Below are positions 14,192 through 24,324 of a DNA stretch of 37,929 bases, piece after piece. Each line of letters opens with the position of its first letter. The stretch's first letter is position 1. Under the pieces are notes generated by a model. The model was given only the letters and a program-made list of their open reading frames with translations. It made no database searches and had not been told where the DNA came from. Both the position numbers and the translations under genes were made by a program. The stretch is from a virus, in IMG/VR virus record IMGVR_UViG_3300034073_002127, positions 1 through 37,929 of that record. One strand, given 5' to 3'.

Positions 14192-14701
14192 ATGAAAACA
14201 ATTCACAAAATACTCATTGCCCTTGTTATCGCAACTGGTGTGACTATTTATCTTATTGATCAGTTATCAACACCAGAAGGAAGATTTCTTGTTCTTGGTG
14301 GAAAATTACCAGCCAATTCTGAATGTGTTTTGGTAGCTTCTTATTTATCAAGTGCTACACCTTTAAGTGTTACTTGCGATGCTTATCACACTGATAACGC
14401 TATCAATGATGGCACACCAATGGAATCAGCCGCTTTAGCAATTAAAATGACTGTTGCTTCAACCACCGATTCCGATGCTGATGTAAACCTTTCTTATTCT
14501 CAAAATGGAACTGACTGGTATGAAGACCGTCTAGTTTCAGATGAGGCAATGGCTTCCACTACAACTCTTACAAGCGCAACCACTAGTGAGGTGGGATATA
14601 TTTACAATGTTTTAACTCCAACTCGTTATATCAAAGCAACTTTCTCAACTGAGGGTGAGGCTACTTCAACTATTTCTGCTCAATTTATTCCTAAAAAATA
14701 A
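14192..14701 (+). CDS. Membrane-anchored beta-rich protein (169 aa)
   Basis: An N-terminal hydrophobic helix (about 6-24) follows KTIHK. After it comes a beta-sandwich-like domain with Thr/Ser-rich strands and the pattern LSYSQNGTDWYEDR, typical of carbohydrate-binding-like or structural beta domains. It overlaps no neighbour and lies between a similar anchored protein (13805) and a virion protein (14706). It could be a minor virion or receptor-related protein; topology suggests a domain outside the membrane when expressed in the cell. Confidence 0.55.
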   Translation: MKTIHKILIALVIATGVTIYLIDQLSTPEGRFLVLGGKLPANSECVLVASYLSSATPLSVTCDAYHTDNAINDGTPMESAALAIKMTVASTTDSDADVNLSYSQNGTDWYEDRLVSDEAMASTTTLTSATTSEVGYIYNVLTPTRYIKATFSTEGEATSTISAQFIPKK

Positions 14702-14705
14702 TACT

Positions 14706-15869
14706 ATGAATATCACATCATTAAAAAGCACGTTATCAAGGAAATTCCGAGGAGCGACTTTGGATGATGTTCAAGGTATTTCCGATTATTCTCTCTTCAA
14801 AGAGGCCGCCTCAAATTTACTTTCAAACATTGATCCGATTGAAACTCTAAAGAAAAAGGAGTTATTTCTTTACAAGGATGTCTTTGACTATGCTCCTGAA
14901 ACAGATTTGAAAAAGATTGTGGATATTCGTCCGCAAGCTAATCGTTTTTCTTCTGATAACTTCACTAAATCATATATAGAAAATTTTGACCTGTATAAAA
15001 AAGACAGGGATTTTACCATTGAATTTAATAATGGCAGTAAAGTATTGCGAATTTCCAGGGAGGTGGGGACAGCGCAGGAAATAGACTCCTGCAATGAACT
15101 TGATACTTGGGCGGCCGGTGGTGGTGCCTCGAATTTGGCCGAGGACGACTACATCACCACTGGCGGTGGCTCGTTGATGTTTGATCTAGGCGCCACTGGT
15201 GGGTATATTGAAAACACTGGTTATCTCACTGATTTAAGTGGATTTAAGAATCAATCAGCCTTCTTCGTGTGGGTGTATATTCCAGACCCTACAATCGTTA
15301 CCAGTGCATTTCTTTACTGGGGTGATGACTCGACTGACTATTGGTCACAAAGTGTCACCACGCCTCATTTTGGCTCATTTAGACAAGGCTGGAATCTTAT
15401 CCGCTTTGACTGGAATGACGCTACTGAGAATGGTAGCCCTGATGAAACAGCCGTGGACTTTATCCGCTTTGGTCTAGTCACCACTTCGGCTGATACCAAT
15501 ATCCGTATTGATGATATTCAATTACGAAAACCTGTAATGCACGAAGTGGTCTATTACTCACAATATCTATTCCGAAATACAGCCGGAACTTTCTTAGAAA
15601 CTCCGACTGCTGATGAAGACATAATCAATTTAGAGCCTGATGCCGAGAACCTATTTGTGAACGAATGCTGTATTTTAATTGCTGATGGCCTAACAAGAGC
15701 CGAAGAAGCACAGAAATATACTAATGCTTTATATGGCACAGGACAGAAAACTGGTTTGTATGCCAATTATAAAGCTAGTAAGCCAGCAGAGCCAATCAGG
15801 GCAAAGACAGTTTTAAGACCAATCAGACGAATCCGTCAATTTGGTAGTGGTATTTATAAACAAAAATAA
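14706..15869 (+). CDS. Putative virion protein with jelly-roll-like domain (387 aa)
   Basis: I place the start at 14706, four bases after the previous stop, rather than at an in-frame ATG 51 bases upstream that would overlap the preceding gene. Residues about 115-280 look like a galactose-binding or carbohydrate-binding jelly roll (SLMFDLG, FFVWVYIPD, WNLIRFDWND, RIDDIQL). The N-terminal 110 residues are helical and charged; the C-terminus is basic (RPIRRIRQFG). It may be a tail-adaptor or head-tail protein fused to a binding domain. Function is inferred from position. Confidence 0.6.
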   Translation: MNITSLKSTLSRKFRGATLDDVQGISDYSLFKEAASNLLSNIDPIETLKKKELFLYKDVFDYAPETDLKKIVDIRPQANRFSSDNFTKSYIENFDLYKKDRDFTIEFNNGSKVLRISREVGTAQEIDSCNELDTWAAGGGASNLAEDDYITTGGGSLMFDLGATGGYIENTGYLTDLSGFKNQSAFFVWVYIPDPTIVTSAFLYWGDDSTDYWSQSVTTPHFGSFRQGWNLIRFDWNDATENGSPDETAVDFIRFGLVTTSADTNIRIDDIQLRKPVMHEVVYYSQYLFRNTAGTFLETPTADEDIINLEPDAENLFVNECCILIADGLTRAEEAQKYTNALYGTGQKTGLYANYKASKPAEPIRAKTVLRPIRRIRQFGSGIYKQK

Positions 15870-15870
15870 A

Positions 15871-17697
15871 ATGGCAGTAGAAAATGATTTTCAATTAACG
15901 CTAGGATCTAAAGGATATGTCAGCAAGCCGGATATTACGGCTACTGATGAGCTTCTTTTAGTATCTGGCTCCCGAAATATGCTAGTCAATGATCAGGAAA
16001 AGGTGGAAACTAGAGGGGGGACAGAATTGTTTGGCCAAACTTCTAGCGATGCTACTCCGCCAAAGTCATCTCACAAGTGGGAAAACTCCACTGGAGAAGA
16101 AATCTTACTGCGAGAAGCTAATGGTGTGCTGGAATATTACTCCGAAGTCACCAGTCAGTGGGAAACACTCTTGACAGGACTCTCAACTACTTATAAAGTG
16201 CGATTTAATTCTATTTGGAACGCGACCGAACTCCTTGACATCCTATTATTTGTGAATCACTCTGCGATTTTATACGAATGGAGTGGTGGCCGAACGACTT
16301 TTGCTTCTGCAACTACCAATACAATTACAAAACAAGGCACAGAAACCTTTGGCGAGAAGAGATTTTTAACCGCTGGAACAAGAAAGGTGCGAATTAAAGA
16401 CACAGGTAATACTTGGCGCGAATTTGAATACACTGGAGGTGAAGGGACAACCGCTTTGACTGGTGTAACACCTGATCCAACTGGTTTTACTTTTGCCGCT
16501 GGAGCTGAAATTATCCAAATGGTTCGTCAAAATGCTGATGAACCGGCCGCAGGAATCATAAATGACACGATTGGTGTGCTAGAAAATCAGGTTTATCTCG
16601 GTTCTTCTAAGTCCCGAGTAGTCTATATTTCAAAAAATAGCTCTTATACTGATTATGCTTACTCTACTCCTCGTTTACCAGGTGAAGGTTCACAGCTTAT
16701 CCTTGACGACATCACGAATGGTTTTATGCCCGATGATGAAACAATGTTTATTTTCTCTGGTAAGAATAGAGTCTATGCTACCAAATTTATTCTTTCATCT
16801 GGCTCAACCTCTGACCGGGAAATAGTAAAAGTAAAACCGATTGTGGTGGGTTCTAACCAAGGAGCAATATCTCAAGAAGCAATTTTGCGAACCAAAGGTT
16901 CGATTGTGTATTTGAATAACGATAACGAACTTGTGGAACTCGCAATGTCTGAAAGCGGACAAAGAAAACTGATGGAAACTCCGATCTCGGATAATGTGTC
17001 CCCGGATTTCGAAGCTGGTAGTCTAGCTAATTCTCACCTTTATTTATTCCGAAGCTCTATCTTCGTATCTTCCGTGTCTAGCCTAGTATTTATTTTTGAT
17101 ATTACGAAAAAGATTTGGCAACCACCACAGACAATGCCAGTCAAAATGTTCACTGATTATGGCGGTAGAATATACGGCCACTCCAATGTCGTCAAAGAAA
17201 CCTATTTATTATTTGAAGGCTTGCGTGATGATGTAGATCCTTCTGACTCGGACTCTGGTAATCCGATTGCATTTAAGGCTTATTTTGCTTACCGAAATGG
17301 CGGAATGAGAAACAAATTAAAAAACTTTGACAAATACTTCCACGAAATATATATGAGTTCAAATATGACTTTGACTCACCGAATAAACTACGAATATGGT
17401 GGTTCTAAGGGATCACCGACTTATGAAATGTCCGGTAATCAGTCAACTTACATTGTGATTGCTCAAGCCGGTTCTGCTCTTGGTGTGAATTCTATGGGAA
17501 CAAATCCATTTGGTGCAACAACCGAAGTGCCAGTGGAGATGCCAAAATATAGGAGAATCCGTCCGATCAGACCAGTAGACTTCTTTGAATTTCAGAGTCA
17601 ATACGAATGCGACACCCTCGATGCCAAATTCCAAATCCTTGCTCACGGTCCAAATATGGTTTTATCAAAAAATGCCCCGGCAATAATTACAAGTTAA
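15871..17697 (+). CDS. Beta-propeller-like tail protein (608 aa)
   Basis: The start chosen is the ATG one base after the previous stop, giving MAVENDFQLTL; an upstream in-frame ATG would overlap the earlier gene. The protein has the repeating strands and WEN/WQPP-type aromatic turns of a beta-propeller, resembling podovirus tail nozzle or DNA-stabilisation proteins. Examples are LLFVNHSAILYEW and VFIFDITKKIWQPP. The C-terminal 60 residues are basic with RRIRPIRP. Probably the stopper or nozzle at the end of a short tail. Family assignment is by pattern only. Confidence 0.65.
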   Translation: MAVENDFQLTLGSKGYVSKPDITATDELLLVSGSRNMLVNDQEKVETRGGTELFGQTSSDATPPKSSHKWENSTGEEILLREANGVLEYYSEVTSQWETLLTGLSTTYKVRFNSIWNATELLDILLFVNHSAILYEWSGGRTTFASATTNTITKQGTETFGEKRFLTAGTRKVRIKDTGNTWREFEYTGGEGTTALTGVTPDPTGFTFAAGAEIIQMVRQNADEPAAGIINDTIGVLENQVYLGSSKSRVVYISKNSSYTDYAYSTPRLPGEGSQLILDDITNGFMPDDETMFIFSGKNRVYATKFILSSGSTSDREIVKVKPIVVGSNQGAISQEAILRTKGSIVYLNNDNELVELAMSESGQRKLMETPISDNVSPDFEAGSLANSHLYLFRSSIFVSSVSSLVFIFDITKKIWQPPQTMPVKMFTDYGGRIYGHSNVVKETYLLFEGLRDDVDPSDSDSGNPIAFKAYFAYRNGGMRNKLKNFDKYFHEIYMSSNMTLTHRINYEYGGSKGSPTYEMSGNQSTYIVIAQAGSALGVNSMGTNPFGATTEVPVEMPKYRRIRPIRPVDFFEFQSQYECDTLDAKFQILAHGPNMVLSKNAPAIITS

Positions 17698-17725
17698 TTT
17701 ATTAGTTTAATAATTGCACATTTCG

Positions 17726-17734
17726 TGCTATAAT
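17726..17734 (+). promoter_or_regulatory. Extended -10 promoter, near-leaderless
   Basis: TGCTATAAT (17726-17734) is a perfect extended -10. The expected start (about 17741) is two bases before the ATG at 17743. A small GCAC/GTGC hairpin overlaps its upstream edge. No good -35 is visible. Confidence 0.5.
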
Positions 17735-17742
17735 AAAAATAT

Positions 17743-19722
17743 ATGATAAACATCTTAGCAAAAATTTTAATCGCTCCTATCATTTTCGTAATGTCTTTAG
17801 CTGGTTATTCTGTCCCTTTGGATGACTCAGCTAATCTTGGTTCGTATTACACTGTCGGTGCTAAAAATTATTATCTTGGTGGCGCTGGTGTCAGTGGCAC
17901 TGATACTTCTATTGCTCTGACTTCCTTTACTATTCCAGTGTCAGGCGCGGATTTAACAATGACCAACTTTGGTGAAATTGGTTTTGCCACTATTGACCCT
18001 TCATCCCCAACTCGTCAAGAGTTTATTTCCTTTACTGGTATTACCCAAAATGTAGACGGCACCGCTACCCTAACTGGTGTATCTCGTGGTTTACTTCCTG
18101 TCTATCCCTACACTACCGATAATGCCTATAAAAAAGCTCATCCGGGTGGTTCTGTTTTAATTATCTCCAACTCCCCACAAGTCTATAATGAATTTGCCGC
18201 CAAGAAAAACACTGAAACTATTTCAGGTGCGTGGACTTTTAATGCCACTTCAACCTTTTCTTCCACAACTCTAGTCAGCACTACACCTACCACAGATACT
18301 ATGGTGGCCAATAAATTGTATGTAGACACTCAAGATACTGCGACTCTAGCGACAGCCACCTCAACAGCTGGCGGATATATCACTGCATTAAAAGCGGCAA
18401 ATAATATTTGGTCTGGAACAAATATATTTAATGCCACCTCAACCTTTGCCTCAACTACTTTTAATGGGTTAGCAAATTTTGTTCAAAATCTAACTATTCC
18501 ACTTCTTCCAATAGCAAATTCTGATGCTGCTTCAAAAGAATATGTAGACACTACCGTAGCGGCGGGTGTCCCTATTTCAAATCATACAACTACTGGTGCC
18601 GGCCGAACTGCTATCTCTTCTGAAATTGCCTCTGGTTATTCTTCTACCACTCCGTATTTTATTCCTTCTTCTCTTGCCTCCAGCACAGCAAGTTCAACTG
18701 CAATCGTGGTTTCTACACTCGCTGGAACAGGAAAAATTGATACGAGTTTTATTTCAAATCTAGTCGCTTACGCCTTTAGCACAACCACAACGTTCGGTGG
18801 TATTTCTTTTGAAGATCAAAAAACAAAAATAGAAGTATTTGACGCTAGTGGAACTTGGACAAAAGCAACCGGAGCAAAGGTGGTTGAAGTTATTGCTATT
18901 GGCGCTGGTGGTGGTGGTGGAACTGGTTACCACAAAACAGCAGCTGGTAATCAAGTTGCTGGTGGGAGTGGTGGTGGTGGTGGTGCAATCACAAAAAAAA
19001 TAATGAGGGCTAGTGATCTGGCGGCAACCGTTGCTGTTACCGTAGCATCCGCACCTGCTTCTGATAATCCCGGTGGTAGTTCTTCTTTTGGAACACATTT
19101 AGTTGCTTATGGTGGTGGACAGGGTAGTAATGGAACTATTTCTGGTGCATCTGGAGGAAGTGGTGGTGGTTCAGCTGGTGCAGGTGTATCTGGTAATAAT
19201 TCTGGAGATGTCATTGGTGGCTCTCCGGCAACCACAGCTGCCGCCAACGGTATTTCTGGTCAAGGTGGTGGTTCTGATATAGCCGGTGCAGGTAAAAATG
19301 CTGAATTTGGCGGAGGCGGTGGAGGTGGAGGAGAACAAAGCGGTGACGGTCTTACTGGTGGTAGTTCACTATTTTGTGGAGGGGGAGGAGGTGGAGGAGG
19401 TGGAATGAATGGATCTGACCCGGGAAGCGAAAATGATGGTGTAGCTGGTGGAAAACACGGTGCCTACACGGCGGGTGGTGGTGGAGCTGGTGGTGCGGCT
19501 GGTGGAACAGCAGGCACGGCTGGGACTTCTCGTTCTGGTTATGGTTGTGGTGATGGTGGGGGTGGTGGTGGTTCAAAAAACACAGGAACAGCTGGTGCTG
19601 GAGGGGCTGGTGGCGCACCCGGTGGTGGAGGAGGTGGGGGTGGTGCTTCTGCTGTGGGTGGAACAAGTGGCGCCGGTGGGGCAGGTGGTCGTGGCGAAGT
19701 AATCGTCATAACCTACTTCTAA
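17743..19722 (+). CDS. Glycine-rich adhesin-like tail protein with N-terminal membrane segment
   Basis: 659 residues. Residues about 3-24 are hydrophobic (signal or anchor). About 25-160 is a beta domain with phage fibre flavour. About 160-350 holds repeats of the type NATSTF-x-STT and the spacer KEYVDT, each followed by short coils, typical of trimeric fibres. About 370 to the end begins with FDASGTWTKATGAKVVEV and becomes a run of poly-Gly segments, ending VIVITYF. Gly-rich domains of this type form polyglycine-II sandwiches in phage adhesins. It is probably the receptor-binding tip. A signal-like N-terminus is odd for a virion fibre. Confidence 0.75.
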   Translation: MINILAKILIAPIIFVMSLAGYSVPLDDSANLGSYYTVGAKNYYLGGAGVSGTDTSIALTSFTIPVSGADLTMTNFGEIGFATIDPSSPTRQEFISFTGITQNVDGTATLTGVSRGLLPVYPYTTDNAYKKAHPGGSVLIISNSPQVYNEFAAKKNTETISGAWTFNATSTFSSTTLVSTTPTTDTMVANKLYVDTQDTATLATATSTAGGYITALKAANNIWSGTNIFNATSTFASTTFNGLANFVQNLTIPLLPIANSDAASKEYVDTTVAAGVPISNHTTTGAGRTAISSEIASGYSSTTPYFIPSSLASSTASSTAIVVSTLAGTGKIDTSFISNLVAYAFSTTTTFGGISFEDQKTKIEVFDASGTWTKATGAKVVEVIAIGAGGGGGTGYHKTAAGNQVAGGSGGGGGAITKKIMRASDLAATVAVTVASAPASDNPGGSSSFGTHLVAYGGGQGSNGTISGASGGSGGGSAGAGVSGNNSGDVIGGSPATTAAANGISGQGGGSDIAGAGKNAEFGGGGGGGGEQSGDGLTGGSSLFCGGGGGGGGGMNGSDPGSENDGVAGGKHGAYTAGGGGAGGAAGGTAGTAGTSRSGYGCGDGGGGGGSKNTGTAGAGGAGGAPGGGGGGGGASAVGGTSGAGGAGGRGEVIVITYF

Positions 19723-19734
19723 TTTAATAATAAT

Positions 19735-21438
19735 ATGGCAATACTAAGATCAAAATCAGGAGCTTCATACAACACAAAGACTGGAAAGAAAACTACAGCT
19801 TCTGGTGTTGTTTCCTATCAAACTCCCGGAAAAGAACCAGAAAGAAAATCAACTGGTAGTAATTCAGGCGGTGGCTCTTCTCAAAAAACCCTCACCTACG
19901 CCCCTGGCTCTCTGGAAACAATGACCGTGCAACAAGCCAAAGATGCCGGACGTTTTGATGAATATAACGAAATTGTAAAAGGTTTTGGCTATGGTGGTGT
20001 ATCTGAACCAGCTGTTATCTCATCTACAGGTGCCAGACAAACCATTGCTGAAGACGGCAAGACTATCACCCAGGCTGAAGCTGGACTTTCCCCAAAACCA
20101 AAAGAAGAAAAAGTCAACGAAGGGAAAACTACTGATGACTATATGGCTGAAAACTTACGCAATGAAAGTGAAACCCCCGAAGAAAAAAAACTAAGACTCG
20201 CTAGACAAGCTCTGGAAGACACCTATCAAAGTATAGCGGACTCCTATGACTCCCTTGCTCTGGCCCGTGAAAATGCTTTTAACGCTAATTTGCAAGAATT
20301 AAAATCTGCTTACAATGAAAGAAAAGAGGATATAATACAGATCAATAAAATGAATGTAGCGGTAGTAAATCAAGCCGGTATTCGCTCTGGTCAATCTCGC
20401 TATGCGCCAATGATGCAGGGGGATATTGTGACGGCCGAAGAAGTAGCTGGTCAGAATCGTTTAAAAAAACTAGATACTGATTATCGTAATACCGTAGCGG
20501 CCGCTCGTGCTGCCTTAGATGCTGGCAATTATGAATTGGCCAATAAAAAAGCAATGCTGATTTTAGATTTGAAAGAAAAGGCGTATAATGAGGCGGTGAA
20601 GCAAGCTGAGTATGCACAGGAACTAAATGAAAAAACAAAGGAGAAGAAAGCACAAATTGGTTTAGACTTAGCTGTTAGTGGTTTGGTTTCTCAAATGAAT
20701 ACCAGCGATATATCTGAAATGGTAAAATCTCTGAATGAATCTGGTTATGAAGTGACGGCTGATGAAGTGAAAAAATCTTATGACAATTTGTTTCCTACTA
20801 GGAAGAATAATTATGCTGGTTTAGGTGCTGATCTTGAAGAGTATTACACAATGAAAGATTTAGGGCTACCACTGCCACCAGAAATTGCCAGTTTGGATGA
20901 ATCAAAACAGCCGTTTGAATATATTAAATACAAAGACAGAATAACAAAACAAAACAAGGCGGTGGAGCAAATAGAACCATTAAATATTTTAGACGTCCAA
21001 AGATACAATGAATTATACCCAGATGCTGGTGTTATTGCCGGTGATACAAAGGCTCAAGCTAATGCAAAAATTGCCACTTTAAATAGCCCAGAAGCTAAAC
21101 TAAGAACCCTTATTGTTGGAGCAAAAGACTCAAATAATAGTTATGAAACCGTTATCAAGGAAATTGAAAATGATAAAACTATTACAGACAAAGAAGCCGC
21201 CAAAGAAATAGCTGATGAAGTTTATGGTGTTTCAGGTGAAACAACAAAGGTAAATACCCAAGCGGATAGCCGTGCGGAATTCTTGGCTAAACAAGGTTCA
21301 AGCACTGGAAGCATTATAGACACTCTTATTCGTGAGGGATATTCAAAAGTAGAAGCGACAAGTGCTGCGAATAGAGCAAAAGGAGAGGATGCTTTAAATT
21401 CCACAATCAACCAGATCAGCAGTTTCTTATTTAAATAA
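19735..21438 (+). CDS. Putative internal virion protein, coiled-coil-rich (567 aa)
   Basis: The N-terminal 130 residues are low-complexity (Ser, Gly, Lys, Pro). Residues about 150-340 form long charged helices with coiled-coil character. The C-terminal half repeats short helical units ending in motifs such as GYSKVEATSAANRAKG. It sits between the adhesin and a 900-residue protein, where podoviruses encode ejection or internal core proteins. No enzyme motif is visible. It is likely injected or forms an internal scaffold; inference only. Confidence 0.6.
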   Translation: MAILRSKSGASYNTKTGKKTTASGVVSYQTPGKEPERKSTGSNSGGGSSQKTLTYAPGSLETMTVQQAKDAGRFDEYNEIVKGFGYGGVSEPAVISSTGARQTIAEDGKTITQAEAGLSPKPKEEKVNEGKTTDDYMAENLRNESETPEEKKLRLARQALEDTYQSIADSYDSLALARENAFNANLQELKSAYNERKEDIIQINKMNVAVVNQAGIRSGQSRYAPMMQGDIVTAEEVAGQNRLKKLDTDYRNTVAAARAALDAGNYELANKKAMLILDLKEKAYNEAVKQAEYAQELNEKTKEKKAQIGLDLAVSGLVSQMNTSDISEMVKSLNESGYEVTADEVKKSYDNLFPTRKNNYAGLGADLEEYYTMKDLGLPLPPEIASLDESKQPFEYIKYKDRITKQNKAVEQIEPLNILDVQRYNELYPDAGVIAGDTKAQANAKIATLNSPEAKLRTLIVGAKDSNNSYETVIKEIENDKTITDKEAAKEIADEVYGVSGETTKVNTQADSRAEFLAKQGSSTGSIIDTLIREGYSKVEATSAANRAKGEDALNSTINQISSFLFK

Positions 21439-21443
21439 AAACT

Positions 21444-24146
21444 ATGTCTCTAGCCTCCCTGTCACAAAAGAAAGCGACTACAACTAGCGGGCTTAAAGGC
21501 CTTGCTGGTTTATCAACTCCTAAAGTGACAACTAAAAAAGCTGACCTATCAACTGTTGAGGGATTAAAACAAAAAGCGGAAGAAGTGGGACTTGGAAGAC
21601 TAGCTGGAAAAATTACTGATACTGCACCAAAGTTATCAGTCTTGCAAAGATTAAGTAAAGGACTAGGGGCTTTTAATCCGGCCGAAGCATTACTCACGGG
21701 AATTGAAGAAGGAAGTGTTTTGTCTGGTGCCGGTGAATACGCCAAAGGAATAGCTAAAGGTTTAGGTTCTGCTCTTACTGGTAAAGATTACGAGGGGACA
21801 AGAAGGACATTTTCTGATGTGGCTGAAAAAATGGGAGTAGAAAATAAAATTGCTAAATTTGGAATAGGATTTGTGGGGGATGTGCTTTTGGACCCAACTA
21901 CTTATTTTGGTGGGGCGATAATGAGAGGAATTGGAGCCACCGCTAAAGGGGCTACAAAGCTCACCTTGAAAGGAATTGGTAAAGTTGCACCGGAAGCCGA
22001 AATGGGCCTAAAACTCGTTGGCACAGGCCTTCAGGACGCTATTGGCCGTGCTTTTGCCTATGGTTATAAGTCTACAAAGGGAGCAAAGGAAGATGTGTTG
22101 ACATTTTTGAGCCGAGAACAGAAAGCGAAACTTGGGCTGGCTTCATCTAACCTTGACCGTCTTGGCACTGGAATCTTAACTCCTTCTCAGAGAGAAGAAC
22201 TAGCATTAAAACTTATTGCTGGTAAAAGAGCAGAATTTGTGGCCCGTGAAGCAGGAAAATCTGGTGACGAACTAGCAACCCTTGCTAGACAAGCGGCTGA
22301 AACAACTGACCCTGTATTAAAAAAGACGATTGAAGAACAAATAGATCGTTCTAAAAAGTTTGCCGAAGGAATTACCGAAAATCCTTACGAAACTTATTTT
22401 CCATTTATCAAAAAAGACAAAGTGCAGAAATTCCTTAACGAAACTACTGGTATAAAAGTGGGAAGTGAGGGATACAGAAAACAATTTAAAAACCTTTTGA
22501 CTAATGAAAATATGGAGCTTGACCCAGCCAAAGCGTTCTTTACCAGAGAAAGCCAAATTGTGAGTGATAGAATGACAAGTGATTTTCTTGAGGGCTTTGT
22601 GAGTAAATACGGCAAGAAACTGGACGATTTTAAAAGTGTTGATGAGGCAATGCAGAATGGTTTTACTTTGATTAAAGAAAAAGGTAGTTTTGGAAAAGAA
22701 CTTGGTTATGTTTCAAAATATGATGGGGCATTGATCCGTGATAGTCTTGATACTGGATTCCAAACTATAAACACTCTGGCTAAAGCAACAGGTTTTGATG
22801 CCGTTACCTCATTATTTAAGCGTTCTGTAACTGGATTATTTGCACCTTTCCACGTCCGAAACTATGTATCCGGTAATATTCAGAACTTTGAAGTGCTTGG
22901 AAAGGATGTATTTAATCCTAAAAATATTGCGGTGGGCCAGAAGATAGCCTACTTAATGGGCAAAGGTGAGAAAATACCAGCTGGAACTATTACTCTGGGT
23001 GGCAAAACTACAAAATTTTCTGATGTAATGCAACCTTTTGTAGATAGATTTTCTGGTGATACTTTTTACAATAATGATTTCCTCAATGCAATAGATAAAG
23101 GAACGGAACTTAAACAAGTGGCTGGTGCTTTTTCAAAAGAAGCCCTTAAAACTACATTAAAAACTGCTGGACTTGGGCAAGAAGCTACACCATTTAAAAT
23201 TGCCAGAGCTATTGGCCAGTATATTGAACACCAACAGAAAGCTACCGCTTATGTTACGGCACTGAGTCAAGGTAAAAAAGTAGATGAGGCTTTGCGTTTA
23301 GCAGAGGCGGCTGGATTTGATTACCGTGCTTTGACTAGTTTTGAAAGCCAAATAATGAGGAGAATAATACCTTTCTATTCATTCACCAGAAAGAATCTTG
23401 AACTGCAATTAAAAACACTTGGGGAAAATCCTGAAAGGATAAATAACGTGCTTAATTTCTTTGAGAACTTAGCCAGTGCTGGAGGTTTGACTCCAGAAGA
23501 GAGAGAGAAACTACCAGACTATTTGAAAGAACAGCTGATAATTAGCTTTGGTAAAAATAAACTAGGAGAGCCGATTGTGGCTGGCGGTTTTGGAACTCCG
23601 ATTGAACAACCTGGCCAAGTGGGTGGCCCGACATTCACTGACACAATTAGAAAGATAGCTTCGTCTATGAACCCTCTGATTAAGGCTCCACTAGAACAAG
23701 CTTTTGGTAAAGACTTCTTCCAGGATAGACCGCTTGGTGAAATTGTGGATGCAAAGCAATATCAGATTTTGCCAGATTTTCTAAAAGAATTTATTGGCTT
23801 TAAAGAAGTTCCTAAAAATGTCTATACTAAAAATGCACAAGGTAAAATGATAAAGACTGGAGAGAAAATGACTTATACAGCTGATCCAGAAAAACTGCAT
23901 ATATTAAGAAACCTACCTACATCACGTTTGTTTGGTTATCTTTATGAAATATATAGGCCAGAAGATGAGACTATTGGCGGTGCGAAAGCCTTGAATTTAT
24001 TTACTGGAGTCAAGCCGAAACCTATTGATTTGGAAACTGTTGAGTATTTTAGAGACAAAGACAAAAGAACAGAACTTGAAAATCTGCTTATTAGAGCTGG
24101 TGTATTAAAAGAATTTAAAAACATCTACGCACCTAAAGAAGACTAA
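21444..24146 (+). CDS. Large internal virion / ejection-like protein (900 aa)
   Basis: The largest virion-like gene, starting six bases after the previous stop. The N-terminal part is basic and Gly/Ala-rich with amphipathic helices (GIGFVGDVLLDPTTYFGG) that could insert in membranes. Around residues 610-660 it has the motif FDYRALTSFE...RRIIPFYSFTRKN, which I recognise from large polyvalent (LPD-like) phage proteins carried in virions. The C-terminus is charged. The podovirus layout suggests a core or ejection protein. Its stop shares four bases with the stop of the leftward gene at 24143, so transcription converges here. Confidence 0.65.
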   Translation: MSLASLSQKKATTTSGLKGLAGLSTPKVTTKKADLSTVEGLKQKAEEVGLGRLAGKITDTAPKLSVLQRLSKGLGAFNPAEALLTGIEEGSVLSGAGEYAKGIAKGLGSALTGKDYEGTRRTFSDVAEKMGVENKIAKFGIGFVGDVLLDPTTYFGGAIMRGIGATAKGATKLTLKGIGKVAPEAEMGLKLVGTGLQDAIGRAFAYGYKSTKGAKEDVLTFLSREQKAKLGLASSNLDRLGTGILTPSQREELALKLIAGKRAEFVAREAGKSGDELATLARQAAETTDPVLKKTIEEQIDRSKKFAEGITENPYETYFPFIKKDKVQKFLNETTGIKVGSEGYRKQFKNLLTNENMELDPAKAFFTRESQIVSDRMTSDFLEGFVSKYGKKLDDFKSVDEAMQNGFTLIKEKGSFGKELGYVSKYDGALIRDSLDTGFQTINTLAKATGFDAVTSLFKRSVTGLFAPFHVRNYVSGNIQNFEVLGKDVFNPKNIAVGQKIAYLMGKGEKIPAGTITLGGKTTKFSDVMQPFVDRFSGDTFYNNDFLNAIDKGTELKQVAGAFSKEALKTTLKTAGLGQEATPFKIARAIGQYIEHQQKATAYVTALSQGKKVDEALRLAEAAGFDYRALTSFESQIMRRIIPFYSFTRKNLELQLKTLGENPERINNVLNFFENLASAGGLTPEEREKLPDYLKEQLIISFGKNKLGEPIVAGGFGTPIEQPGQVGGPTFTDTIRKIASSMNPLIKAPLEQAFGKDFFQDRPLGEIVDAKQYQILPDFLKEFIGFKEVPKNVYTKNAQGKMIKTGEKMTYTADPEKLHILRNLPTSRLFGYLYEIYRPEDETIGGAKALNLFTGVKPKPIDLETVEYFRDKDKRTELENLLIRAGVLKEFKNIYAPKED

Positions 24147-24304
24147 CAATTAACGCTATATTGACCGCTATTCATAAAGTCACAAGGGTTTTCCAAATTC
24201 TGATTTCTATTATAATTTCTAACATCAGGTTTTGAATCACCAAAAAACAACATAAATCCTACCCAGATTACTACTAATATAATTCCTGCTATTGTTTGTT
24301 TCAT
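24143..24304 (-). CDS. Secreted or anchored microprotein (53 aa)
   Basis: A 53-residue protein: hydrophobic helix (about 4-22, IAGIILVVIWVGFMLFF) then a short polar tail with two Cys (NPCDF and a terminal NC) that could form a disulphide outside the membrane. It is the last gene of the leftward operon, and its stop overlaps the stop of the convergent 900-residue gene. Function unknown. Confidence 0.55.
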   Translation of the reverse strand: MKQTIAGIILVVIWVGFMLFFGDSKPDVRNYNRNQNLENPCDFMNSGQYSVNC

Positions 24305-24324
24305 ATATTTATTGTATTACTTTT

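Noticed and set aside
19352-19702. His-rich minus-strand and Val-rich plus-strand ORFs across the adhesin
   Set aside because: They mirror the Gly codon runs of the real gene and have no independent start signals.
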